This document shows, in pieces, positions 1 to 9,624 of a stretch of 64,000 nt of DNA. Made by a program: the position numbers and the translations under genes. Under the pieces are notes generated by a model. It made no database searches, was not told the origin of the DNA, and was given only the letters and a program-made list of their open reading frames with translations. Position 1 is the first letter of the stretch. Every line of letters starts with the position of its first letter. Origin of the DNA: Micropterix aruncella (Eukaryota > Arthropoda > Insecta > Lepidoptera > Micropterigidae); assembly GCA_944548615.1 (NCBI GenBank), contig CALYMY010000081.1, forward strand, positions 1 through 64,000, in the 5' to 3' direction.

Positions 1-71
1 TCTGATTAATATTAACGGAATTATAGACGATTTAATATCTGTATATATTGATTTATCGATTTAACGGTTTT

Positions 72-85
72 GTTTCCATAGTAAC
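72..85. promoter_or_regulatory. X-box-like palindrome 1 (GTTTCCATAGTAAC)
   Basis: This 14-mer fits the published RFX-factor X-box consensus RYYNYYATRRNRAC at every position. The same site starts at 2199, 3495, 6337, 7633, 12194, 14522, 16969, 18962, 22242, 25518, 28798, 32074, 35350, 38630, 41906, 45186, 48466, 53793, 56737, 60349 and 63962. It is broken by a one-base deletion in unit 6 (near 9702). The match is seen directly; binding by an RFX protein is inference. Confidence 0.4.
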
Positions 86-89
86 GAGC

Positions 90-105
90 TCGGGCGGTGG
101 CCCGA
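90..105. other. GC-rich hairpin TCGGGC-GGTG-GCCCGA
   Basis: Six-base perfect arms around a 4-nt loop stand out in an AT-rich leader. The hairpin lies 4 bp after X-box-like palindrome 1 and appeared unchanged in every leader I read, including the truncated one at the window end. Confidence 0.6.
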
Positions 106-140
106 CTCGCAATAGAATATTTATCGATTTAACGATTTCT

Positions 141-154
141 GTTTCTATGGTAAC
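141..154. promoter_or_regulatory. X-box-like palindrome 2 (GTTTCTATGGTAAC)
   Basis: This is the second perfect consensus match in the leader, 69 bp after the first and in the next leader subrepeat. Unit 2 has C instead of the first G (2268). A degenerate third relative lies in the third subrepeat at 206-220 (GTTTTCAATAGTAGC). Confidence 0.4.
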
Positions 155-440
155 TTCAGCCCTCGTCATACTTGCAAAAGTTTATTTATCGATTTTACGA
201 TTTTTGTTTTCAATAGTAGCGATCCGAGCCAAGGGAGTTTTAGTATTTTTCCCGCGGCTTCGTTTAATAAATTAAATATTATATTCTTTATTTTATCATA
301 TACACACAAGCGAGGTGTCAAAAGATAGGGGTTTAGAACGCTTTTCATTTCATTGCTTCTGCTTTTTATCTCGTCTTCTTCTTCTTCTTTAATTACTTTT
401 CAATACTATTTAATCTTTGCTTTTTCATTTTCATTTTCAG

Positions 441-586
441 TGCCTTTGCTCAACGAGAAGAGACAATATGGAGACCACAGAAATAGAAGTGCCGTTTCGG
501 AATTTCGAAGAAATACCGGAACGAGCCAGAGATATTGCCCGCGAGGCGTTAAACGAAATAAAAGGAGTAAACAACCTACGGAAGAG
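441..586 (+). other. Candidate exon, unit 1 (frame-shifted copy)
   Basis: The exon is flanked by TTTTCATTTTCAG at its 5' side and by GTACGT at 587. The ATG at 468 has A at -3 and G at +4. One A is missing near 581 (CGGAAGAGG), so the frame after about codon 38 changes and, unspliced, stops at 621-623. The exon is 146 nt instead of 147. A possible upstream donor is AG|GTGTCA at 315, which would give a 126-nt intron (315-440); this is speculative. Confidence 0.45.
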
Positions 587-601
587 GTACGTGACAAGGA
601 C

Positions 602-2025
602 GAGGGAACTCCTCAACGGTTAACCGTAGAGACGTGAAATTTGGTATAGGCATTCCATTATGATGGCAATTACTAAGTTCCACCATGACATGGCTGCTGC
701 ACCCAGGGTTGGCTTCCGACGAGGGAACTCCTCAACGGTCAACCGCAGAGACGTGCAATTTGGTATAGGCATTCCATTATGATGGCAATTACTAAGTTCC
801 ACCATGACATGGCTGCTGCACCCAGGGTTGGCTCCCGACGAGGGAACTCCTCAACGGTCAACCGTAGAGACGTGCAATTTGGTATAGGCATTCCATTATG
901 ATGGCAATTACTAAGTTCCACCATGACATGGCTGCTGCACCCAGGGTTGGCTCCCGACGAGGGAACTCCTCAACGGTCAACCGTAGAGACGTGCAATTTG
1001 GTATAGGCATTCCATTATGATGGCAATTACTAAGTTCCACCATGACATGGCTGCTGCACCAGGGTTTGCTCCCGACGAGGGAACTCCTCAACGGTCAACC
1101 GTAGAGACGTGAAATTTGGTATAGGCATTCCATTATGATGGCAATTACTAAGTTCCACCATGACATGGCTGCTGCACCAGGGTTTGCTCCCGACGAGGGA
1201 ACTCCTCAACGGTCAACCGTAGAGACGTGAAATTTGGTATAGGCATTCCATTATGATGGCAATTACTAAGTTCCACCATGACATGGCTGCTGCACCCAGG
1301 GTTGGCTCCCGACGAGGGAACTCCTCAACGGTCAACCGTAGAGACGTGCAATTTGGTATAGGCATTCCATTATGATGGCAATTACTAAGTTCCACCATGA
1401 CATGGCTGCTGCACCCAGGGTTGGCTCCCGACGAGGGAACTCCTCAACGGTCAACCGTAGAGACGTGAAATTTGGTATAGGCATTCCATTATGATGGCAA
1501 TTACTAAGTTCCACCATGACATGGCTGCTGCACCCAGGGTTGGCTCCCGACGAGGGAACTCCTCAACGGTCAACCGTAGAGACGTGCAATTTGGTATAGG
1601 CATTCCATTATGATGGCAATTACTAAGTTCCACCATGACATGGCTGCTGCACCCAGGGTTGGCTCCCGACGAGGGAACTCCTCAACGGTCAACCGTAGAG
1701 ACGTGCAATTTGGTATAGGCATTCCATTATGATGGCAATTACTAAGTTCCACCATGACATGGCTGCTGCACCAGGGTTTGCTCCCGACGAGGGAACTCCT
1801 CAACGGTCAACCGTAGAGACGTGAAATTTGGTATAGGCATTCCATTATGATGGCAATTACTAAGTTCCACCATGACATGGCTGCTGCACCCAGGGTTGGC
1901 TCCCGACGAGGGAACTCCTCAACGGTCAACCGTAGAGACGTGAAATTTGGTATAGGCATTCCTTTATGATGGCAATTACTAAGTTCCACCATGACATGGC
2001 TGCTCACCCAGGGTTGGCTCCCGAC
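602..2025 (+). repeat. 119-bp tandem repeat, 12 copies (reference array, unit 1)
   Basis: The monomer starts GAGGGAACTCCTCAACGGTC and ends GGTTGGCTCCCGAC. The first monomer begins 12 bp after the exon splice donor junction. Each monomer opens with two adjacent small inverted repeats, GAGG/CCTC and ACGGT/ACCGT. In this array three monomers lack one C in GCACCCAGGG and the last lacks one base (GCTCACCC), so 12 copies span 1424 bp. Variable sites that mark subfamilies are GAAATTT/GCAATTT, TTACTAAG/TTTCTAAG, CATGGCT/CATCGCT, GGTTGGCT/GGTTTGCT, GAGGGA/GAGGAA and GCACCC/GCATCC. The GCAATTT form is confined to units 1-4. Confidence 0.97.
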
Positions 2026-2127
2026 GTTTGAGGGCTATTGCGCTAAAAGGCATCAATAGTCCTCCCTGTTTATTATTATCTGATAGAGTTTTGCTTTGCG
2101 CATCTAACGCTTCTTTTAATTTTTAAA
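2026..2127 (+). repeat. Tail module of the macrosatellite (unit 1 as reference)
   Basis: The tail joins one unit to the next. It starts GTTTGAGGGCTATT, continues through GCTAAAAGGCATCAAT and AGTCCTCCCTGTTTA, and ends in a T-rich stretch just before the next TCTGATTAATATT. Simple units 1-4 read TTGCGCT where complex units read TTTCGCT, and complex units insert TATAG before TCCTCC. The tail contains no open frame of note. I could not identify transposon-type termini here. Confidence 0.85.
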
Positions 2128-3423
2128 TCTGATTAATATTAACGGAATTATAGACGATTTAATATCTGTATATATTGATTTATCGATTTAACGGTTTTGT
2201 TTCCATAGTAACGAGCTCGGGCGGTGGCCCGACTCGCAATAGAATATTTATCGATTTAACGATTTCTCTTTCTATGGTAACTTCAGCCCTCGTCTTACTT
2301 GCAAAAGTTTATTTATCGATTTTACGATTTTTGTTTTCAATAGTAGCGATCCGAGCCAAGGGCGTTTTAGTATTTTTCCCGCGGCTTCGTTTAATAAATT
2401 AAATATTATATTCTTTATTTTATCATATACACACAAGCGAGGTGTCAAAAGATAGGGTTTTAGAACGCTTTTCATTTCATTGCTTCTGCTTTTTATCTCG
2501 TCTTCTTCTTCTTCTTTAATTACTTTTCATTATACTATTTAATCTTTGCTTTTTCATTTTCATTTTCAGTGCCTTTGCTCAACGAGAAGAGACAATATGG
2601 AGACCACAGAAATAGAAGTGCCGTTTCGGAATTTCGAAGAAATACCGGAACGAGCCAGAGATATTGCCCGCGAGGCGTTAAACGAAATAAAAGGAGTAAA
2701 CAACCTACGGAAAGAGGTACGTGACAAGGACGAGGGAACTCCTCAACGGTCAACCGTAGAGACGTGAAATTTGGTATAGGCATTCCATTATGATGGCAAT
2801 TACTAAGTTCCACCATGACATGGCTGCGGCACCCAGGGTTCGCTCCCGACTAGGGAACTCCTCAACGGTCAACCGTAGAGACGTGAAATTTGGTATAGGC
2901 ATTCCATTATGATGGCAATTACTAAGTTCCACCATGACATGGCTGCTGCACCCAGGGTTGGCTCCCGACGAGGGAACTCCTCAACGGTCAACCGTAGAGA
3001 CGTGCAATTTGGTATAGGCATTCCATTATGATGGCAATTACTAAGTTCCACCATGACATGGCTGCTGCACCCAGGGTTGGCTCCCGACGAGGGAACTCCT
3101 CAACGGTCAACCGTAGAGACGTGCAATTTGGTATAGGCATTCCATTATGATGGCAATTACTAAGTTCCACCATGACATGGCTGATGCACCCAGGGTTGGC
3201 TCCCGACGAGGGAACTCCTCAACGGTCAACCGTAGAGACGTGAAATTTGGTATAGGCATTCCTTTATGATGGCAATTACTAAGTTCCACCATGACATGGC
3301 TGCTTCACCCAGGGTTGGCTCCCGACGTTTGAGGGCTATTGCGCTAAAAGGCATCAATAGTCCTCCCTGTTTAATCTAATAGAGTTTTGCTTTGCGCATC
3401 TAACGCTTCTTTTAATTTTTAAA
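2128..3423 (+). repeat. Macrosatellite unit 2 (simple; 5x119)
   Basis: Candidate ATG is at 2597 and the 119-bp array is 2732-3326. It is the same length as unit 4 (1296 bp). A private C at 2268 alters the second X-box-like motif; unit 4 keeps G there. Confidence 0.95.
2570..2716 (+). other. Candidate 147-nt exon, unit 2 (early-family intact form)
   Basis: A pyrimidine-rich tract ending TTTTCAG precedes position 2570 and AG|GTACGT follows at 2717. From the ATG at 2597, 40 codons begin METTEIEVPFRNFEEIPERA and end in an acidic/basic, helix-prone stretch (RKE) at a phase 0 donor. Unspliced, the frame runs 5 more codons to the array and 11 into the first 119-bp monomer (56 aa, stop at 2765-2767). 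In units 1-5 the exon is also open upstream of the ATG (TGCCTTTGCTCA), so the whole 147 nt could be coding. I do not recognise the protein. The exon may be a captured fragment of a host gene. Canonical copies in later units have ATGs at 3891, 6735, 10095, 12590, 14918, 17365, 19358, 22637, 25914, 29193, 32469, 35746, 39025, 42302, 54188, 57133 and 60745. Confidence 0.5.
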
Positions 3424-6265
3424 TCTGATTAATATTAACGGAATTATAGACGATTTAATATCTGTATATATTGATTTATCGATTTAACGGTTTTGTTTCC
3501 ATAGTAACGAGCTCGGGCGGTGGCCCGACTCGCAATAGAATATTTATCGATTTAACGATTTCTGTTTCTATGGTAACTTCAGCCCTCGTCATACTTGCAA
3601 AAGTTTATTTATCGATTTTACGATTTTTGTTTTCAATAGTAGCGATCCGAGCCAAGGGAGTTTTAGTATTTTTCCCTCGGCTTCGTTTAATAAATTAAAT
3701 ATTATATTCTTTATTTTATCATATACACACAAGCGAGGTGTCAAAAGATAAGGGTTTAGAACGCTTTTCATTTCATTGCTTCTGCTTTTTATCTCGTCTT
3801 CTTCTTCTTCTTTAATTACTTTTCAATACTATTTAATCTTTGCTTTTTCATTTTCATTTTCAGTGCCTTTGCTCAACGAGAAGAGACAATATGGAGACCA
3901 CAGAAATAGAAGTGCCGTTTCGGAATTTCGAAGAAATACCGGAACGAGCCAGAGATATTGCCCGCGAGGCGTTAAACGAATTAAAAGGAGTAAACAACCT
4001 ACGGAAAGAGGTACGTGACAAGGACGAGAGAACTCCTCAACGGTCAACCGTAGAGACGTGAAATTTGGTATAGGCATTCCATTATGATGGCAATTACTAA
4101 GTTCCACCATGACATGGCTGCTGCACCCAGGGTTGGCTCCCGACGAGGGAACTCCTCAACGGTCAACCGTAGAGACGTGAAATTTGGTATAGGCATTCCA
4201 TTATGATGGCAATTACTAAGTTCCACCATGACATGGCTGCTGCACCCAGGGTTGGCTCCCGACGAGGGAACTCCTCAACGGTCAACCGTAGAGACGTGAA
4301 ATTTGGTATAGGCATTCCATTATGATGGCAATTACTAAGTTCCACCATGACATGGCTGCTGCACCCAGGGTTTGCTCCCGACGAGGGAACTCCTCAACGG
4401 TCAACCGTAGAGACGTGAAATTTGGTATAGGCATTCCATTATGATGGCAATTACTAAGTTCCACCATGACATGGCTGCTGCACCCAGGGTTGGCTCCCGA
4501 CGAGGGAACTCCTCAACGGTCAACCGTAGAGACGTGCAATTTGGTATAGGCATTCCATTATGATGGCAATTACTAAGTTCCACCATGACATGGCTGCTGC
4601 ACCCAGGGTTGGCTCCCGACGAGGGAACTCCTCAACGGTCAACCGTAGAGACGTGCAATTTGGTATAGGCATTCCATTATGATGGCAATTACTAAGTTCC
4701 ACCATGACATGGCTGCTGCACCCAGGGTTGGCTCCCGACGAGGGAACTCCTCAACGGTCAACCGTAGAGACGTGCAATTTGGTATAGGCATTCCATTATG
4801 ATGGCAATTACTAAGTTCCACCATGACATGGCTGCTGCACCCAGGGTTGGCTCCCGACGAGGGAACTCCTCAACGGTCAACCGTAGAGACGTGCAATTTG
4901 GTATAGGCATTCCATTATGATGGCAATTACTAAGTTCCACCATGACATGGCTGATGCACCCAGGGTTGGCTCCCGACGAGGGAACTCCTCAACGGTCAAC
5001 CGTAGAGACGTGAAATTTGGTATAGGCATTCCTTTATGATGGCAATTACTAAGTTCCACCATGACATGGCTGCTGCACCCAGGGTTGGCTCCCGACGAGG
5101 GAACTCCTCAACGGTCAACCGTAGACGTGCAATTTGGTATAGGCATTCCATTATGATGGCAATTACTAAGTTCCACCATGACATGGCTGATGCACCCAGG
5201 GTTGGCTCCCGACGAGGGAACTCCTCAACGGTCAACCGTAGAGACGTGCAATTTGGTATAGGCATTCCATTATGATGGCAATTACTAAGTTCCACCATGA
5301 CATGGCTGATGCACCCAGGGTTGGCTCCCGACGAGGGAACTCCTCAACGGTCAACCGTAGAGACGTGAAATTTGGTATAGGCATTCCTTTATGATGGCAA
5401 TTACTAAGTTCCACCATGACATGGCTGCTGCACCCAGGGTTGGCTCCCGACGAGGGAACTCCTCAACGGTCAACCGTAGAGACGTGCAATTTGGTATAGG
5501 CATTCCATTATGATGGCAATTACTAAGTTCCACCATGACATGGCTGCTGCACCCAGGGTTGGCTCCCGACGAGGGAACTCCTCAACGGTCAACCGTAGAG
5601 ACGTGAAATTTGGTATAGGCATTCCATTATGATGGCAATTACTAAGTTCCACCATGACATGGCTGCTGCACCCAGGGTTGGCTCCCGACGAGGGAACTCC
5701 TCAACGGTCAACCGTAGAGACGTGCAATTTGGTATAGGCATTCCATTATGATGGCAATTACTAAGTTCCACCATGACATGGCTGCTGCACCCAGGGTTGG
5801 CTCCCGACGAGGGAACTCCTCAACGGTCAACCGTAGAGACGTGCAATTTGGTATAGGCATTCCATTATGATGGCAATTACTAAGTTCCACCATGACATGG
5901 CTGCTGCACCAGGGTTTGCTCCCGACGAGGGAACTCCTCAACGGTCAACCGTAGAGACGTGAAATTTGGTATAGGCATTCCATTATGATGGCAATTACTA
6001 AGTTCCACCATGACATGGCTGCTGCACCCAGGGTTGGCTCCCGACGAGGGAACTCCTCAACGGTCAACCGTAGAGACGTGAAATTTGGTATAGGCATTCC
6101 TTTATGATGGCAATTACTAAGTTCCACCATGACATGGCTGCTCACCCAGGGTTGGCTCCCGACGTTTGAGGGCTATTGCGCTAAAAGGCATCAATAGTCC
6201 TCCCTGTTTATTATTATCTGATAGAGTTTTGCTTTGCGCATCTAACGCTTCTTTTAATTTTTAAA
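3424..6265 (+). repeat. Macrosatellite unit 3 (simple; 18x119)
   Basis: Candidate ATG is at 3891. The 119-bp array is 4026-6163, the longest in the window. One monomer near 5120 lacks two bases (GTAGACGTG). The exon reads GAATTAAAAG, the allele otherwise typical of the late family, and is shared with unit 5. Confidence 0.95.
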
Positions 6266-7561
6266 TCTGATTAATATTAACGGAATTATAGACGATTTAA
6301 TATCTGTATATATTGATTTATCGATTTAACGGTTTTGTTTCCATAGTAACGAGCTCGGGCGGTGGCCCGACTCGCAATAGAATATTTATCGATTTAACGA
6401 TTTCTGTTTCTATGGTAACTTCAGCCCTCGTCTTACTTGCAAAAGTTTATTTATCGATTTTACGATTTTTGTTTTCAATAGTAGCGATCCGAGCCAAGGG
6501 CGTTTTAGTATTTTTCCCGCGGCTTCGTTTAATAAATTAAATATTATATTCTTTATTTTATCATATACACACAAGCGAGGTGTCAAAAGATAGGGTTTTA
6601 GAACGCTTTTCATTTCATTGCTTCTGCTTTTTATCTCGTCTTCTTCTTCTTCTTTAATTACTTTTCATTATACTATTTAATCTTTGCTTTTTCATTTTCA
6701 TTTTCAGTGCCTTTGCTCAACGAGAAGAGACAATATGGAGACCACAGAAATAGAAGTGCCGTTTCGGAATTTCGAAGAAATACCGGAACGAGCCAGAGAT
6801 ATTGCCCGCGAGGCGTTAAACGAAATAAAAGGAGTAAACAACCTACGGAAAGAGGTACGTGACAAGGACGAGGGAACTCCTCAACGGTCAACCGTAGAGA
6901 CGTGAAATTTGGTATAGGCATTCCATTATGATGGCAATTACTAAGTTCCACCATGACATGGCTGCGGCACCCAGGGTTCGCTCCCGACTAGGGAACTCCT
7001 CAACGGTCAACCGTAGAGACGTGAAATTTGGTATAGGCATTCCATTATGATGGCAATTACTAAGTTCCACCATGACATGGCTGCTGCACCCAGGGTTGGC
7101 TCCCGACGAGGGAACTCCTCAACGGTCAACCGTAGAGACGTGCAATTTGGTATAGGCATTCCATTATGATGGCAATTACTAAGTTCCACCATGACATGGC
7201 TGCTGCACCCAGGGTTGGCTCCCGACGAGGGAACTCCTCAACGGTCAACCGTAGAGACGTGCAATTTGGTATAGGCATTCCATTATGATGGCAATTACTA
7301 AGTTCCACCATGACATGGCTGATGCACCCAGGGTTGGCTCCCGACGAGGGAACTCCTCAACGGTCAACCGTAGAGACGTGAAATTTGGTATAGGCATTCC
7401 TTTATGATGGCAATTACTAAGTTCCACCATGACATGGCTGCTTCACCCAGGGTTGGCTCCCGACGTTTGAGGGCTATTGCGCTAAAAGGCATCAATAGTC
7501 CTCCCTGTTTAATCTAATAGAGTTTTGCTTTGCGCATCTAACGCTTCTTTTAATTTTTAAA
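6266..7561 (+). repeat. Macrosatellite unit 4 (simple; 5x119)
   Basis: Candidate ATG is at 6735 and the 119-bp array is 6870-7464. It matches unit 2 shifted by 4138 bp, apart from the base at 2268/6406. Confidence 0.95.
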
Positions 7562-9624
7562 TCTGATTAATATTAACGGAATTATAGACGATTTAATATC
7601 TGTATATATTGATTTATCGATTTAACGGTTTTGTTTCCATAGTAACGAGCTCGGGCGGTGGCCCGACTCGCAATAGAATATTTATCGATTTAACGATTTC
7701 TGTTTCTATGGTAACTTCAGCCCTCGTCATACTTGCAAAAGTTTATTTATCGATTTTACGATTTTTGTTTTCAATAGTAGCGATCCGAGCCAAGGGAGTT
7801 TTAGTATTTTTCCCTCGGCTTCGTTTAATAAATTAAATATTATATTCTTTATTTTATCATATACACACAAGCGAGGTGTCAAAAGATAAGGGTTTAGAAC
7901 GCTTTTCATTTCATTGCTTCTGCTTTTTATCTCGTCTTCTTCTTCTTCTTTAATTACTTTTCAATACTATTTAATCTTTGCTTTTTCATTTTCATTTTCA
8001 GTGCCTTTGCTCAACGAGAAGAGACAATATGGAGACCACAGAAATAGAAGTGCCGTTTCGGAATTTCGAAGAAATACCGGAACGAGCCAGAGATATTGCC
8101 CGCGAGGCGTTAAACGAATTAAAAGGAGTAAACAACCTACGGAAGAGGTACGTGACAAGGACGAGGGAACTCCTCAACGGTCAACCGTAGAGACGTGAAA
8201 TTTGGTATAGGCATTCCATTATGATGGCAATTACTAAGTTCCACCATGACATGGCTGCTGCACCCAGGGTTGGCTTCCGACGAGGGAACTCCTCAACGGT
8301 CAACCGTAGAGACGTGAAATTTGGTATAGGCATTCCATTATGATGGCAATTACTAAGTTCCACCATGACATGGCTGCTGCACCCAGGGTTGGCTCCCGAC
8401 GAGGGAACTCCTCAACGGTCAACCCTAGAGACGTGAAATTTGTTATAGCCATTCCATTATGATGGCAATTACTAAGTTCCACCATGACATGGCTGCTGCA
8501 CCCAGGGTTGGCTTCCGACGAGGGAACTCCTCAACGGTCAACCGTAGAGACGTGAAATTTGGTATAGGCATTCCATTATGATGGCAATTTCTAAGTTCCA
8601 CCATGACATCGCTGCTGCACCCAGGGTTGGCTCCGGACGAGGGAACTCCTCAACGGTCAACCGTAGAGACGTGAAATTTGGTATAGGCATTCCATTATGA
8701 TGGCAATTACTAAGTTCCACCATGACATGGCTGCTGCACCCAGGGTTGGCTCCCGACGAGGGAACTCCTCAACGGTCAACCGTAGAGACGTGAAATTTGG
8801 TATAGGCATTCCATTATGATGGCAATTTCTAAGTTCCACCATGACATCGCTGCTGCACCCAGGGTTTGCTCCCGACGAGGAAACTCCTCAACGGTCAACC
8901 GTAGAGACGTGAAATTTGGTATAGGCATTCCATTATGATGGCAATTACTAAGTTCCACCATGACATGGCTGCTGCACCCAGGGTTGGCTCCCGACGAGGG
9001 AACTCCTCAACGGTCAACCGTAGAGACGTGAAATTTGGTATAGGCATTCCATTATGATGGCAATTTCTAAGTTCCACCATGACATGGCTGCTGCACCCAG
9101 GGTTGGCTCCCGACGAGGGAAGCTTCATTTTGAACATAGAAATTGTTATGAAAAAATCACATTTTTCGAAATAAATCGAGATAGAGTAAACCTACCGCGT
9201 TGCGGACTTTGGAGAGATCGACACCCCGCTTAAGCTCTACAAAATGGCATTTTTGAAATTTTGACATTTTGAAATTTTTTATATAAACTTTCATTTTGAA
9301 CATAGAAATTGTTATGAATAAATGTCATTTTTCGAAAAAGACCGTGATAGAGTAAATAAAACGCGTTACGGTGTTCGGGCAGAACGAAGGCCTTTGAAAT
9401 CTCTACGAAATGGCATTTTCGAAATTTTGACATTTTGAAATTTTTTATATAAACTTTCATTTTGAACATAGAAATTGTTATGAAAAAATCACATTTTTCG
9501 AAATAAATTGGCTCCCGACGTTTGAGGGCTATTTCGCTAAAAGGCATCAATTATAGTCCTCCCTGTTTATTATTATCTAATAGAGTTTTGCTTTGCGCAT
9601 CTAACGCTTCTTTTAATTTTCAAA
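7562..9624 (+). repeat. Macrosatellite unit 5 (transitional; 8x119 + 2x166)
   Basis: Candidate ATG is at 8029, the 119-bp array is 8163-9114 and the 166-bp module is 9115-9508. The leader matches unit 3, the exon 3' end has the unit 1 deletion (CGGAAGAGG), and this is the first unit with the 166-bp module. It links the simple and complex families. Confidence 0.95.

Larger units (their letters stand above)
1..601 (+). repeat. Leader module of the macrosatellite (unit 1 as reference)
   Basis: This non-tandem part opens every unit. Three diverged subrepeats lie at about 49-119, 119-180 and 181-237, each beginning with TTATCGATTT, then ACG, a T-rich run and a GTTTCYATRGTAAC-like block. An AT-rich stretch follows (about 260-310, with AATAAA at 266-271), then a CTTCTTCTT pyrimidine run and the candidate exon from 441. 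Late-family leaders (units 6-22) carry an extra 4 bp in the TGTATAGGTATATTG region (8 bp in unit 19). Q-type leaders lack one G in AAGCGAGGTG and read TTTTCACTTC instead of TTTTCATTTC. The arrangement looks promoter-like or gene-derived, but no function is demonstrated. Confidence 0.85.
1..2127 (+). repeat. Macrosatellite unit 1 (simple; 12x119)
   Basis: The window opens exactly at a unit start. Candidate ATG is at 468 and the 119-bp array is 602-2025. There is no 166-bp module. The exon has lost one A (CGGAAGAGG), which shifts the downstream reading frame. Confidence 0.95.

Noticed and set aside
48..275. 75-aa plus-strand frame in the leader beginning MIYRFNGF
   Set aside because: It starts at TTG, not ATG, and runs through the leader subrepeats and the GC hairpin. 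A one-base deletion in unit 6 removes it without other change.
353..637. 80-94 aa plus-strand frame with a serine run (MLLLFISSSSSS)
   Set aside because: The serine run is the CTTCTTCTT pyrimidine tract ahead of the splice acceptor, and the rest reads the candidate exon in another frame.
602..2025. CRISPR array
   Set aside because: The 119-bp units are contiguous with no variable spacers, the repeat length is far above CRISPR repeats and the context is eukaryotic.
620..9137. Dozens of 61-80 aa minus-strand open frames beginning MVELSNCHHNGMP
   Set aside because: They recur every 119 bp and each spans about one and a half monomers. They exist because 119 is not a multiple of three and the monomer has few minus-strand stops. 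There are no separate regulatory signals and no family resemblance.
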